Assembly: GCF_001426225.1 (NCBI RefSeq)
Contig: NZ_LMRT01000014.1
Location: forward strand, 767,869-831,868
DNA length: 64,000 nucleotides
Origin: Allobosea sp. Leaf344
GTDB lineage: Bacteria > Pseudomonadota > Alphaproteobacteria > Rhizobiales > Beijerinckiaceae
Reading direction: 5' to 3'
Shown: piece by piece, positions 15,700 to 22,317 of the stretch
Layout of the letters: the number at the start of each line of letters is the position of its first letter
How positions within the stretch are numbered: position 1 is the stretch's first letter
The notes under the pieces: model-generated
Database searches by the model: none
What the model saw: only the letters and a program-made list of their open reading frames with translations
Told to the model about the DNA's origin: nothing
Position numbers and translations under genes: made by a program

Positions 15700-15900
15700 A
15701 TGGATCGACGTACTCTCGACCCGACCCTCGGCAGCGCCCCGCCGGCGCGTCCGGACCAGGCGCTCGAACGGGCCTCGCTCGCTCTGTCGCGCATGGACCA
15801 GGCGCTGTCCGCGCTGCGCAGCCGCTCCGCCCAATCCCAGCCGGGCTCGTCCGGCCACCCGACCGCCTCATCCTCCGGAGCCCGGCATGAACACCGCTAA
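15700..15900 (+). CDS. Small hypothetical protein
   Basis: A 66-residue protein starting MDRRTLDPTLG with a GGAG ribosome site about 8 bases upstream. The centre (PDQALERASLALSRMDQAL) is predicted helical and the C-terminus is Ser/Pro/Gly-rich. No recognised domain, signal or membrane segment. It overlaps the next gene by 14 bases, so the pair is probably translationally coupled, and an exact EcfG-type promoter precedes it. Function unknown. Confidence 0.5.
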   Translation: MDRRTLDPTLGSAPPARPDQALERASLALSRMDQALSALRSRSAQSQPGSSGHPTASSSGARHEHR

Positions 15901-16192
15901 TCTGCAGCTCGAAGGGCTGCTCGTCGTCATGGCCCAGCTGGTGCGGCAGGTCGCCGAGGCAGGCCCTGGCGCGCGCCAGGCGGTGGAGAAGGCGCTGAAC
16001 GCGGCCGAGGCGACGATCCTCTCCGACGAACAGCGCCGCCGGCAGCTCAGCGACAGCCAGATGGAAGCGATGCTGTTTCCGGTGCGCTATCTCGCCTCGA
16101 CGCTCGATTCACCGGGTGGCGAGCGCAATTTCTCGCAGACCGCCGCCGATATCGGCCGCAGCAAGAACGGCGCTGCGACGCGGGCTGACTGA
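15887..16192 (+). CDS. Small hypothetical protein, stress-linked
   Basis: A 101-residue soluble, mostly helical protein (MNTANLQLEGLLVVMAQLVR...). The first 50 residues form one amphipathic helix region; the C-terminal half has a Gln/Arg-rich patch (DEQRRRQLSDSQMEAMLFP). No Cys and no membrane helix. The start ATG at 15887 has CGGAG upstream inside the preceding gene. It shares the EcfG-type promoter of the preceding gene. Not assigned to a family. It ends 2 bases before a convergent gene. Confidence 0.6.
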   Translation: MNTANLQLEGLLVVMAQLVRQVAEAGPGARQAVEKALNAAEATILSDEQRRRQLSDSQMEAMLFPVRYLASTLDSPGGERNFSQTAADIGRSKNGAATRAD

Positions 16193-16194
16193 CT

Positions 16195-16683
16195 TCACAG
16201 CCAGCCTTCGAGCAGCCCCGGCGGCCGGGCGATCATCAGCCAGACGATCGCGAGAACCGCGGCGAAGGCGGGAAAACCGCAGGCGAACCAGGTCCAGAAC
16301 AGGCGGTGATAGCTGCGCGGCAGCTCCGTGCCGGCCGCCACGGCCGCCTCCGAGAGGTCGCGCAGCCGCATCTGGATCCATACCACCGGCAGCCAGAACA
16401 GGCCGGTGACGATATAGAGCACGATCGACAGGACGATCCAGCCCTCCGTCAGGGGGTAGCCGACCGTCCAGGCGAGGCCGACCCCGGTGAGCGGCTGCGC
16501 CACCACCGCCGTGGCGGTGAAGACGAAATCCGCCAGCACGACGATCCGCGCCACGGCGGCGATCTTGACGGCCGAGCCGGTGAGATGGGCGATCAGCATG
16601 AAGAAGGCGATGCCCGCGCCAGTGCCCAACAGCACGCAGGCGCCGATGATGTGCAGGAATTTCAGCAGGTAATAGCTGGTCAT
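16195..16683 (-). CDS. DUF2269 family integral membrane protein
   Basis: A 162-residue membrane protein with four predicted helices and the family-typical N-terminus YYLLKFLHIIGACVLLGTGAGIAFFM. DUF2269 proteins have no proven function. Here the start overlaps the stop of the SDR-DoxX gene by 4 bases (ATGA), so the two are coupled. The His in FLHIIG within the first helix and charged loops (RLRDLSEAA) are notable. The pairing of DUF2269 with a DoxX-like fusion suggests a joint redox or membrane-stress role, which is inference. Confidence 0.8.
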   Translation of the reverse strand: MTSYYLLKFLHIIGACVLLGTGAGIAFFMLIAHLTGSAVKIAAVARIVVLADFVFTATAVVAQPLTGVGLAWTVGYPLTEGWIVLSIVLYIVTGLFWLPVVWIQMRLRDLSEAAVAAGTELPRSYHRLFWTWFACGFPAFAAVLAIVWLMIARPPGLLEGWL

Positions 16684-17972
16684 CGGTCCCTCAGCAGCGC
16701 CAATGCGACGAGGTTGAGCATGATGATCGGCCAGATCTTCAAGAGCGGCCCCAGCGGCTCGATCCAGAGCCGCGGCAGCAGGATCGATCCGGCCAGCGCA
16801 TAGAACAGCGAGATCGCCAGCGCCGCATAGAGCCCCCAGCGGCTGGTGCGCCTGATCGCGATGGCGATCCCGATGGCGAGATCGGCGAGCCCGCCCGCTA
16901 TGACCGCGGGGCCGGACAATGGCCCCGCCCCGCCCTCCAGCATCAAATCGACGCCGATCTGATACCCCGGGCCGATCGAGACCAGCCCGGTGGCGATCCA
17001 GAAACCGGCGAAGATCACGAAGATCAGCGGCTTCAGCACATAGAGATCGGCGAACCATTTTTCCTGGACGGAGGCCGGTTCCGCCGCCAGCATCGCCGGC
17101 AGGGAGCGCGGCGTGATCCCGGTCGTGCGGGCCCAGGCCTCCGGCTGCTCGCTCGTCGCGCCCCTGACGATCTCCTGCCCGGCGGTCGAGCGCAGCGGCG
17201 GCTTCCAGCCGAGGCGCCCGGCGAAATCGCCGAGCCGGTAGAGCAGCGTCGCGAGCCCGAGCGGCAGGACCGTCTCGCGGGCTTTCGGCCGCCCGAGCCA
17301 GCGCCGGAAGGCCGCCACCACATCCGGCATGGAGAGCCGGTCCGGCCCCGCCAGATCGAGCGCCACCGGGCCCGCGAAATCCGGCCGCACCGCCCGCGCC
17401 ACGGTCTCGACCACATCATCCAGCGCGACGACCTGCAGCGGGCCCGTCTGCGGCATCACCGGCAGCAGAGGCAGCGAGGCGAGCCCGCGAAACAGCGCGC
17501 TGCCGCCGTAGGCGGGCCGCCCGATCACGACCGATGGCCGCAGGATCACCCAGTCGAGAGCGCTCTCCATCAATGCCAATTCGGCGGCGCGCTTGCTCCC
17601 GGAGAATGCCGTCGGCGTCTGCCGGTCGACGCCTATCGCCGAGAGCTGGACGAAGCGCGAGACACCGGCCTGCTCGCAGGCGGCGAAGAGCCGGCGCGGC
17701 CCGGCATCCTGCACGGCTTCGACGTCGTCCGCCGGCCCGTCCTGCAGCACGCCGGCGCAGTTGACGACGCAATCGCATCCGGCCAGCACGCCGGCCCAAT
17801 CCGTAGTTTCGGCTATCGCCAGATCGATGCGGCGCCAGTCGATCCGCGGCGCGGCAAGGCTCGCCTCGCCGATCGCCCGCGCGACGCCTATGACCTCATG
17901 CCCGTCAGTCAGCAGCCTGGCGGCGACTGCCGATCCGATCAGCCCCGTGGCTCCGATCACCGTGATGCGCAC
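16680..17972 (-). CDS. SDR-type NAD(P)-binding protein fused to a DoxX-like membrane domain
   Basis: A 430-residue fusion. The GTG at 17972 is chosen (VRITVIGATGLIG directly at the dinucleotide fold, with a GGGCAGG ribosome site); upstream in-frame codons are Arg-rich and non-coding in style. Residues 1-290 form an atypical SDR/NmrA-like domain (GATGLIGSAVAARLL, VNCAGVL, FVQLSAIGVD, where Tyr-Lys catalysis is not evident). Residues about 315-430 carry four membrane helices of the DoxX-like family (KPLIFVIFAGFWIATGLVS). The soluble part should face the cytoplasm. It overlaps the upstream hypothetical gene by 68 bases and DUF2269 by 4. Confidence 0.8.
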   Translation of the reverse strand: MRITVIGATGLIGSAVAARLLTDGHEVIGVARAIGEASLAAPRIDWRRIDLAIAETTDWAGVLAGCDCVVNCAGVLQDGPADDVEAVQDAGPRRLFAACEQAGVSRFVQLSAIGVDRQTPTAFSGSKRAAELALMESALDWVILRPSVVIGRPAYGGSALFRGLASLPLLPVMPQTGPLQVVALDDVVETVARAVRPDFAGPVALDLAGPDRLSMPDVVAAFRRWLGRPKARETVLPLGLATLLYRLGDFAGRLGWKPPLRSTAGQEIVRGATSEQPEAWARTTGITPRSLPAMLAAEPASVQEKWFADLYVLKPLIFVIFAGFWIATGLVSIGPGYQIGVDLMLEGGAGPLSGPAVIAGGLADLAIGIAIAIRRTSRWGLYAALAISLFYALAGSILLPRLWIEPLGPLLKIWPIIMLNLVALALLRDR

Positions 17973-18351
17973 CCTGCCCTCCCCGCGGTCGGCGCCGAAG
18001 CGGCTCCGCTGACAGGCCAATGACGGGGGCGGGTCGCAGTTCCGGGCGGCTCGGCGCCGTCGCCTGGCCCGGCGCCGCAGCCATGATACGCCCGCCGAAC
18101 TGGATTTGGAAGGCATGGGCATGCGCGGCTTCGGGGAAGCTGACGGCGATCTGCAACGCGGAGGCGGTACGCCCGATATCGAGCCGGTGCGGCATTTGCC
18201 AGTCCAGCAGCCAGGCCCGGATGGTCCGCAGCCGCTTCTGCAGGGCCTCGGGCGAGCAGTTCAGGCGGACGGTGAAGGATCCCTCCTCGCCGACGAGGGC
18301 GATCGGCAGGGACAGCGCCGAGAGGGGGTCGAAAGTGAAGTGAAGCGTCAT
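17905..18351 (-). CDS. Hypothetical protein, first gene of the SDR-DoxX operon
   Basis: A 148-residue soluble protein starting MTLHFTFDPLSALSLPIALV. The centre (FTVRLNCSPEALQKRLRTIRAWLLDWQMP) looks like a compact alpha/beta domain; the C-terminal 40 residues are basic and overlap the SDR gene in another frame by 68 bases, an unusually long overlap, so the C-terminus is probably dispensable. An in-frame ATG 12 codons further upstream is possible. No family recognised. An EcfG-like site lies about 55 bases upstream. Confidence 0.55.
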   Translation of the reverse strand: MTLHFTFDPLSALSLPIALVGEEGSFTVRLNCSPEALQKRLRTIRAWLLDWQMPHRLDIGRTASALQIAVSFPEAAHAHAFQIQFGGRIMAAAPGQATAPSRPELRPAPVIGLSAEPLRRRPRGGQGAHHGDRSHGADRIGSRRQAAD

Positions 18352-18406
18352 CGTCAGGGTCTCCAGGCCGGCCGGCCCGATCGGCATCGGGCAGGCCGCG
18401 AGGAGA

Positions 18407-18431
18407 AATGCGCCGGCCGGCTCGCGGTTCC
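18407..18431 (-). promoter_or_regulatory. EcfG-like promoter for the SDR-DoxX operon
   Basis: On the minus strand GGAAC (18431-18427), 16 bases, CATT (18410-18407), 56 bases before the ATG at 18351. The -10 has one mismatch to CGTT, the same variant seen before the second ku. Confidence 0.35.
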
Positions 18432-18440
18432 GCGCGCCGC

Positions 18441-18622
18441 TCAGAATGCGTCGTCGTCGCGCGCCGACTGGGCCAGAAGCCCGCCCGCGGCCAGGCCGAG
18501 CGCCATCGCCACGAAACCGCCGACGACCGAGCGTGTCGACACCGCGAGCTCCCAGCCGGGCGTCAGCCGCTTCGGCACCAGGGCGAAGGCGGCCTGCACA
18601 GCAGGACGTAACGCAGGGTCAT
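18441..18622 (-). pseudogene. Small membrane-type gene with an apparent frameshift
   Basis: An ATG at 18622 has a good GGAGA ribosome site and a promoter at the right distance, and begins MTLRYVLLC, but the frame stops after 19 codons. In the adjacent frame, coding-like sequence continues (QAAFALVPKRLTPGWELAV, then a hydrophobic SVVGGFVAMALGLAAGGLLA, ending SARDDDAF). A single-base shift near 18595-18605 would join them into about 60 residues with one membrane helix. This could be a real mutation, a sequencing error, or an alternative GTG start inside the second frame. Function unknown. Confidence 0.4.
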
Positions 18623-18654
18623 GAGCGGTCTCCGATCGGCTCCTGATTGGGCTG

Positions 18655-18679
18655 AACCGCAAAGGCGGCCCGACGTTCC
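18655..18679 (-). promoter_or_regulatory. EcfG-type promoter, leftward, for the small gene at 18622
   Basis: On the minus strand GGAAC (18679-18675), 16 bases, GGTT (18658-18655), 32 bases before the ATG at 18622. Its -35 element is 2 bases from the -35 of the opposing promoter, together forming the palindrome GTTCCGCGGAAC. Confidence 0.55.
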
Positions 18680-18681
18680 GC

Positions 18682-18706
18682 GGAACGGGCCCGACCGCCC
18701 GGCGTT
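18682..18706 (+). promoter_or_regulatory. EcfG-type promoter, rightward, for the Crp/Fnr gene
   Basis: GGAAC (18682-18686), 16 bases, CGTT (18703-18706): an exact consensus, 40 bases before the TTG start at 18747. Confidence 0.7.
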
Positions 18707-18746
18707 GATCCCCGACCTTCACACCGCGTGAACAGGCGGAGCGCAT

Positions 18747-19475
18747 TTGTCAGGCCCATACCAGTCCTTCATCCGCAATCTCGAGCAGCGGGACGAACTG
18801 ACGTCGCAGGAGCGTGCTCTCATCGAGTCCCTGCCGGCCAATATGCGCAGCTTCGAGCGGGGCGAGGAGCTGGTGGTCGAGAACAGCCGGCCGAACCATA
18901 GCTGCCTGCTGCTGAGCGGCTTCGCCGGACGCGAGATCATCCTGCGCGACGGCAAGCGGCAGATCGCGGCCGTCAACATCCCGGGCGATTTCGTCGACCT
19001 GCACGCGATGCTGCTCAAGGTGATGGACCACACCGTCGTGGCGCTGACGCCGTGCCGCGCCGCCTTCGTCCCGCATGAGGATCTGCGGCGGGTCGTCGCC
19101 GAATCCCTGCATCTCGGCCGGCTGCTCTGGCTGATGACCGTCATCGATGCCGCCATCCACCGCGCCTGGATCGCCTCCATCGGCCGACGTCACGCGGGGG
19201 CACGCGTCGGCCATCTCGTCTGCGAATTGTTCCTGCGCCTCCAGGCGGTGGGCCTCTCCGAACCCAACCGCCTCGATTTCCCCGTCACCCAATCGGAGCT
19301 CGCCGATATGCTGGGGCTCTCGGTGGTCCATGTGAACCGGTCGCTGCGCGAATTGCGCGAGAAGAACCTGCTGGTCTGGCGCGGCAACAAGATCGAGATT
19401 CCCGATTTCGCCGCGCTGTCCGGCGCCTGCGGCTTCGAGCCGACCTATCTGAACCTGCACAAGGAGCCGCGCTGA
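18747..19475 (+). CDS. Crp/Fnr-family transcriptional regulator
   Basis: A 242-residue regulator. It starts at TTG 18747, with an AGGCGGAG ribosome site; no ATG or GTG fits the frame nearby. Residues about 20-150 form the cyclic-nucleotide-binding-like beta-barrel (FERGEELVVENSRPNHSCLLL, NIPGDFVDLHAMLL) and residues about 165-235 the Crp-type helix-turn-helix (FPVTQSELADMLGLSVVHVN). The N-terminal Cys cluster that holds the iron-sulfur centre in Fnr is absent, so it does not sense oxygen that way. The effector is unknown. It is preceded by an exact EcfG-type promoter, so it may relay the general stress response to a second gene set. Confidence 0.88.
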   Translation: MSGPYQSFIRNLEQRDELTSQERALIESLPANMRSFERGEELVVENSRPNHSCLLLSGFAGREIILRDGKRQIAAVNIPGDFVDLHAMLLKVMDHTVVALTPCRAAFVPHEDLRRVVAESLHLGRLLWLMTVIDAAIHRAWIASIGRRHAGARVGHLVCELFLRLQAVGLSEPNRLDFPVTQSELADMLGLSVVHVNRSLRELREKNLLVWRGNKIEIPDFAALSGACGFEPTYLNLHKEPR

Positions 19476-19523
19476 GGCGCGATCTTCGTGAAACCATCCG
19501 GCAGCCGCGTGATTTCAGGAATC

Positions 19524-19772
19524 ATGCCGCGCTACTTCTTCGATACGACCAATGGCGAGACGGCCTACGTCGATACGGACGGGATGCATCTCGCCGACGA
19601 CGAGGAGGCGCGCCGGCACGCGCTGGACGCGCTGCCCGACATGGCGAGCGACGACATGCCCAATGGCGACGACCGCCGGCTGGTCGTGACCGTGCGCGGC
19701 GAGGACGGTGCCATGGTCTATACCGCGAGCCTGACCCTGCGCGGCCGCTGGACCCATCGGAAAAGAGGGTGA
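19524..19772 (+). CDS. DUF6894-like small protein
   Basis: An 82-residue protein beginning MPRYFFDTTNGE, the typical opening of the DUF6894 family (short proteins very common in Hyphomicrobiales, often in many copies). It contains LADDEEARRHALDALPDMA and a closing beta-hairpin (VYTASLTLRGRW). The ATG at 19524 is preferred to an upstream in-frame GTG because the family starts with MPRYFF. Function unknown; it lies 48 bases downstream of the Crp/Fnr gene and may be co-transcribed. Confidence 0.8.
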   Translation: MPRYFFDTTNGETAYVDTDGMHLADDEEARRHALDALPDMASDDMPNGDDRRLVVTVRGEDGAMVYTASLTLRGRWTHRKRG

Positions 19773-19824
19773 ACGGAGCCGGCGGCGGCGCGCGCCCCAA
19801 AGCTTTGTCCCCGACGAGCCGCCG

Positions 19825-20112
19825 TCAGGCGCCCGCGGACAGCGCCGCGATATAGCGCAGGCGCGCATCGCCATTATCCGCGAGGCCCCGCTTGGCGATC
19901 CAGGCGCGGTAGCGCTCGGGCCTGACCGATACGATCTCGACGGCATGGCCGCTGGCGAGCTGTCGATAGACCTCGGAGGACGCCGCCCGGCGCCAGTTTT
20001 CATAGGATAGCGCGACCCGGGCGTCGGGCCGGGCGGGCTGCAACTGCTGGAAATCGCTTTCGTGGTACCAGGGCAGCACGACCACGCAGCCCTCGGAGGT
20101 ACGACCAGGCAT
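19825..20112 (-). CDS. Hypothetical soluble protein
   Basis: A 95-residue protein starting MPGRTSEGCVVVLPWYHESD. The upstream open frame is basic and non-coding in style, so the ATG at 20112 is used. It has an alpha/beta look (ARVALSYENWRRAASSEVYR, GHAVEIVSVRPERYRAWIA) and no membrane segment. Not assigned to a family. Convergent with the DUF6894 gene, 52 bases apart. Confidence 0.55.
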   Translation of the reverse strand: MPGRTSEGCVVVLPWYHESDFQQLQPARPDARVALSYENWRRAASSEVYRQLASGHAVEIVSVRPERYRAWIAKRGLADNGDARLRYIAALSAGA

Positions 20113-20464
20113 GATGCGGTTCCTCCGGCCGGCGATCCCGGCCGAAGCCGCAACCTCATGCTGCGGGGCGCGGTCCGCATTAACAAAAGAGAAGGGAACC
20201 TTTCTTCGCCTGCGCGCGAGCACCACATCTTTGACATCCGGACAGGCGAGATTGAGCCGATCCCGCGGCCGTTTCACAGGTTGTCGAAGGTCGCCCGAGG
20301 CCGCGTGCGGCGCGACCGCGACCTCCTCCATCCCGCCGCGGCCGACCGCGCTATTCTAGTTGGCTGGCTAAACAAAATCGGCCTATGCTGGACACCGCGA
20401 GACCGGCGAAAGCTGCCCCGATTCCGCGAGCCTGACGAGGGCCAACTGACGAGGAACGCCTGGA
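20113..20464. other. Intergenic region upstream of the Na/Pi cotransporter
   Basis: 352 bases without a supported gene, separating divergent genes. The left part (20170-20210) is AT-rich and includes an imperfect dyad around AGAAGG-GAA-CCTTTCT, likely promoter DNA for the leftward gene. The right part holds the candidate sigma-70 promoter listed separately. Nothing else is recognised. Confidence 0.4.
20360..20389 (+). promoter_or_regulatory. Putative sigma-70 promoter
   Basis: TTGGCT, 18 bases, TATGCT, about 75 bases upstream of the transporter ATG at 20465. Fair match to both boxes; not otherwise supported. Confidence 0.4.
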
Positions 20465-22192
20465 ATGATCACCGCCTCCGCGAGCGCCACCGCGATCCTG
20501 GTCCATCTGGCCGGTAGCGTGGCGCTGCTGATCTGGGCCGTGCGGCTGGTGCGCACCGGTGCGATGCGGGCCTTCGGCAGCTCGCTGCGCCAGACGCTGC
20601 AGAGCTTCACGGGCAATCGCTTCAGCGCCTTCGGCAGCGGTGTCGGCGTGACGCTCGTCCTGCAGAGCTCGACCGCGACGACGTTGCTGATCTCCTCCTT
20701 CGCCGGGCGCAATCTGATCGGCGCCGGAATGGCGCTTTCCGTGCTGCTCGGCGCCAATCTCGGCACGGCGCTCGCGGCCTTCGTCATCTCGCTGGATCTG
20801 GGCTGGCTCTGGGGGCTCTGCACGGCCGTCGGCGTCGCGCTCTATCTGGCGCATGACGCCATGGACCGGGCCCGCAATATCGGCCGGATCATCGTCGGGA
20901 TCGGGCTGATCCTGCTCTCCCTGATCGAGCTCGGCAGCACCGCCTCGGTGCTGGCGCAGTCGCCGACCTTCCGCACGCTGCTCGGCGCGCTCGGCCAGGA
21001 GCCCGTGCTCATCCTGCTCGTCGCGGTGGCGGCGACCTGGCTCACCCATTCGAGCATCGCCATCATCCTGCTGATCGCGACCTTCGCGGGCGCGGGAGTG
21101 TTTCCGCCCGCGACGGCGCTGGTCCTGGTGATCGGCGCCAATCTCGGCAATGCGCTGATCCCGGTGCTGGCGCAGCTCGGGGCGCCGGCCGCGCAGCGCC
21201 GCCCCGCCATCGGCAATCTGCTGACGCGGCTGCTGCTGACCGCCTTGCTGGTGCCGCTGGTCGCGCCGATCAGCGGCTGGATGCTGGCGCTGCCGCTGGA
21301 CGATGCGCGGCTGGCGCTCGAATTCCATCTGCTGCTGAATCTGGTCGGCGCCCTCGCCTTCCTGCCCTTCGTCGAGCCGATCGCGCGGCTGGCGAAGCGG
21401 ATCCTGCCGGCCGGCGACATCGCCGAGGTCGCGGCCAGGCCGCGCCATCTCGATCCCGCGGTGCTGGACAGCCCCTCGGAAGCGCTGGCCTGTGCGATGC
21501 GCGAAGCGCTGAGCCTCGGCGAGCGCGTGCAATCCATGCTGCAGGATACGCTGACGCTGATCGCGACCAACGAGCTGAAGCTGTCGCGCAGCATCGCCGC
21601 CGCGGATGACAGCGTCGATGCCATCCACGAATCGATCAAGCTCTATCTCGTGCGGCTCTCCCGCAACGAGCTCGGCGAGGAGGACAGCCGACGCCTCTAC
21701 GAGCTGATCGCGGTGATCACCAATCTCGAGCATATCGGCGACATCATCGACAATAATCTGCGCGATCTCGCGGAGAAGAAGATCCGCAAGGGCTACACCT
21801 TCTCGGCCGAGGGGCTGGCTGAAATCCGGGATTTCCACGGCCGCGTCTATGCCGGGCTCGTCCTCGCGCTCAACGTCTTCGCCAGCCGCGATCTCGCCCT
21901 CGCGCGCCAGCTCTTCGCGGAGAAGGCGGTGATCAGGGATGCCGACCGGCGCGCCACCGAGAGCCATTTCCTGCGGCTGCGCAGCGGCCGGCCCGAATCG
22001 ATCGAGACCAGCGCGATTCATCTCGACATCATCCGCGACCTCAAGCGCATCCATGGCCATGCCGCGGCGATCGCCTATCCGATCCTCGAAAGCGCCGACG
22101 CCCTGCGCGAGAGCCGCCTGAAGGACGGCAAGGACAGCCGCGCCGCACCGGCACAGGATTTGCTAGTCACGACCGGTGGCTCGCGCGGGTGA
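20465..22192 (+). CDS. Na+/phosphate cotransporter (NptA/PhoU-domain type)
   Basis: A 575-residue inner-membrane protein of the PNaS family. The first 320 residues hold two inverted membrane repeats, each with the family QSS-type motif: VLQSSTATTLLISS in the first and LTHSSIAIILLIAT (slightly changed) in the second. GANLGTALAAF and GANLGNALIPV mark the paired re-entrant loops. Residues about 345-560 form a PhoU-like helical domain in the cytoplasm, as in YjbB, where it is thought to regulate or gate. YjbB of E. coli exports phosphate, so direction of transport is uncertain. Upstream GAGGAA may serve as the ribosome site. Confidence 0.9.
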   Translation: MITASASATAILVHLAGSVALLIWAVRLVRTGAMRAFGSSLRQTLQSFTGNRFSAFGSGVGVTLVLQSSTATTLLISSFAGRNLIGAGMALSVLLGANLGTALAAFVISLDLGWLWGLCTAVGVALYLAHDAMDRARNIGRIIVGIGLILLSLIELGSTASVLAQSPTFRTLLGALGQEPVLILLVAVAATWLTHSSIAIILLIATFAGAGVFPPATALVLVIGANLGNALIPVLAQLGAPAAQRRPAIGNLLTRLLLTALLVPLVAPISGWMLALPLDDARLALEFHLLLNLVGALAFLPFVEPIARLAKRILPAGDIAEVAARPRHLDPAVLDSPSEALACAMREALSLGERVQSMLQDTLTLIATNELKLSRSIAAADDSVDAIHESIKLYLVRLSRNELGEEDSRRLYELIAVITNLEHIGDIIDNNLRDLAEKKIRKGYTFSAEGLAEIRDFHGRVYAGLVLALNVFASRDLALARQLFAEKAVIRDADRRATESHFLRLRSGRPESIETSAIHLDIIRDLKRIHGHAAAIAYPILESADALRESRLKDGKDSRAAPAQDLLVTTGGSRG

Positions 22193-22245
22193 AGCGCTCC
22201 GCGGCGCGCCGCGACGCCTTGCCGGCGACGGCCTGATCTGATTGT

Positions 22246-22266
22246 TGACGCGGCCGGGCCGCGTCA
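22246..22266. other. Perfect palindrome between the cotransporter and cysG
   Basis: TGACGCGGCC-G-GGCCGCGTCA, a 10+10 inverted repeat with a single-base centre. The left arm overlaps a TTGACG that could be a -35 box for cysG. It may be an operator or, as RNA, a hairpin ending the cotransporter transcript; no T-run follows, so an operator is at least as likely. Confidence 0.45.
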
Positions 22267-22317
22267 CGCAGGCTGCCCGGCAGGACGGGTGCCGCCCGGA
22301 GGTCCGACGAAGACGCG

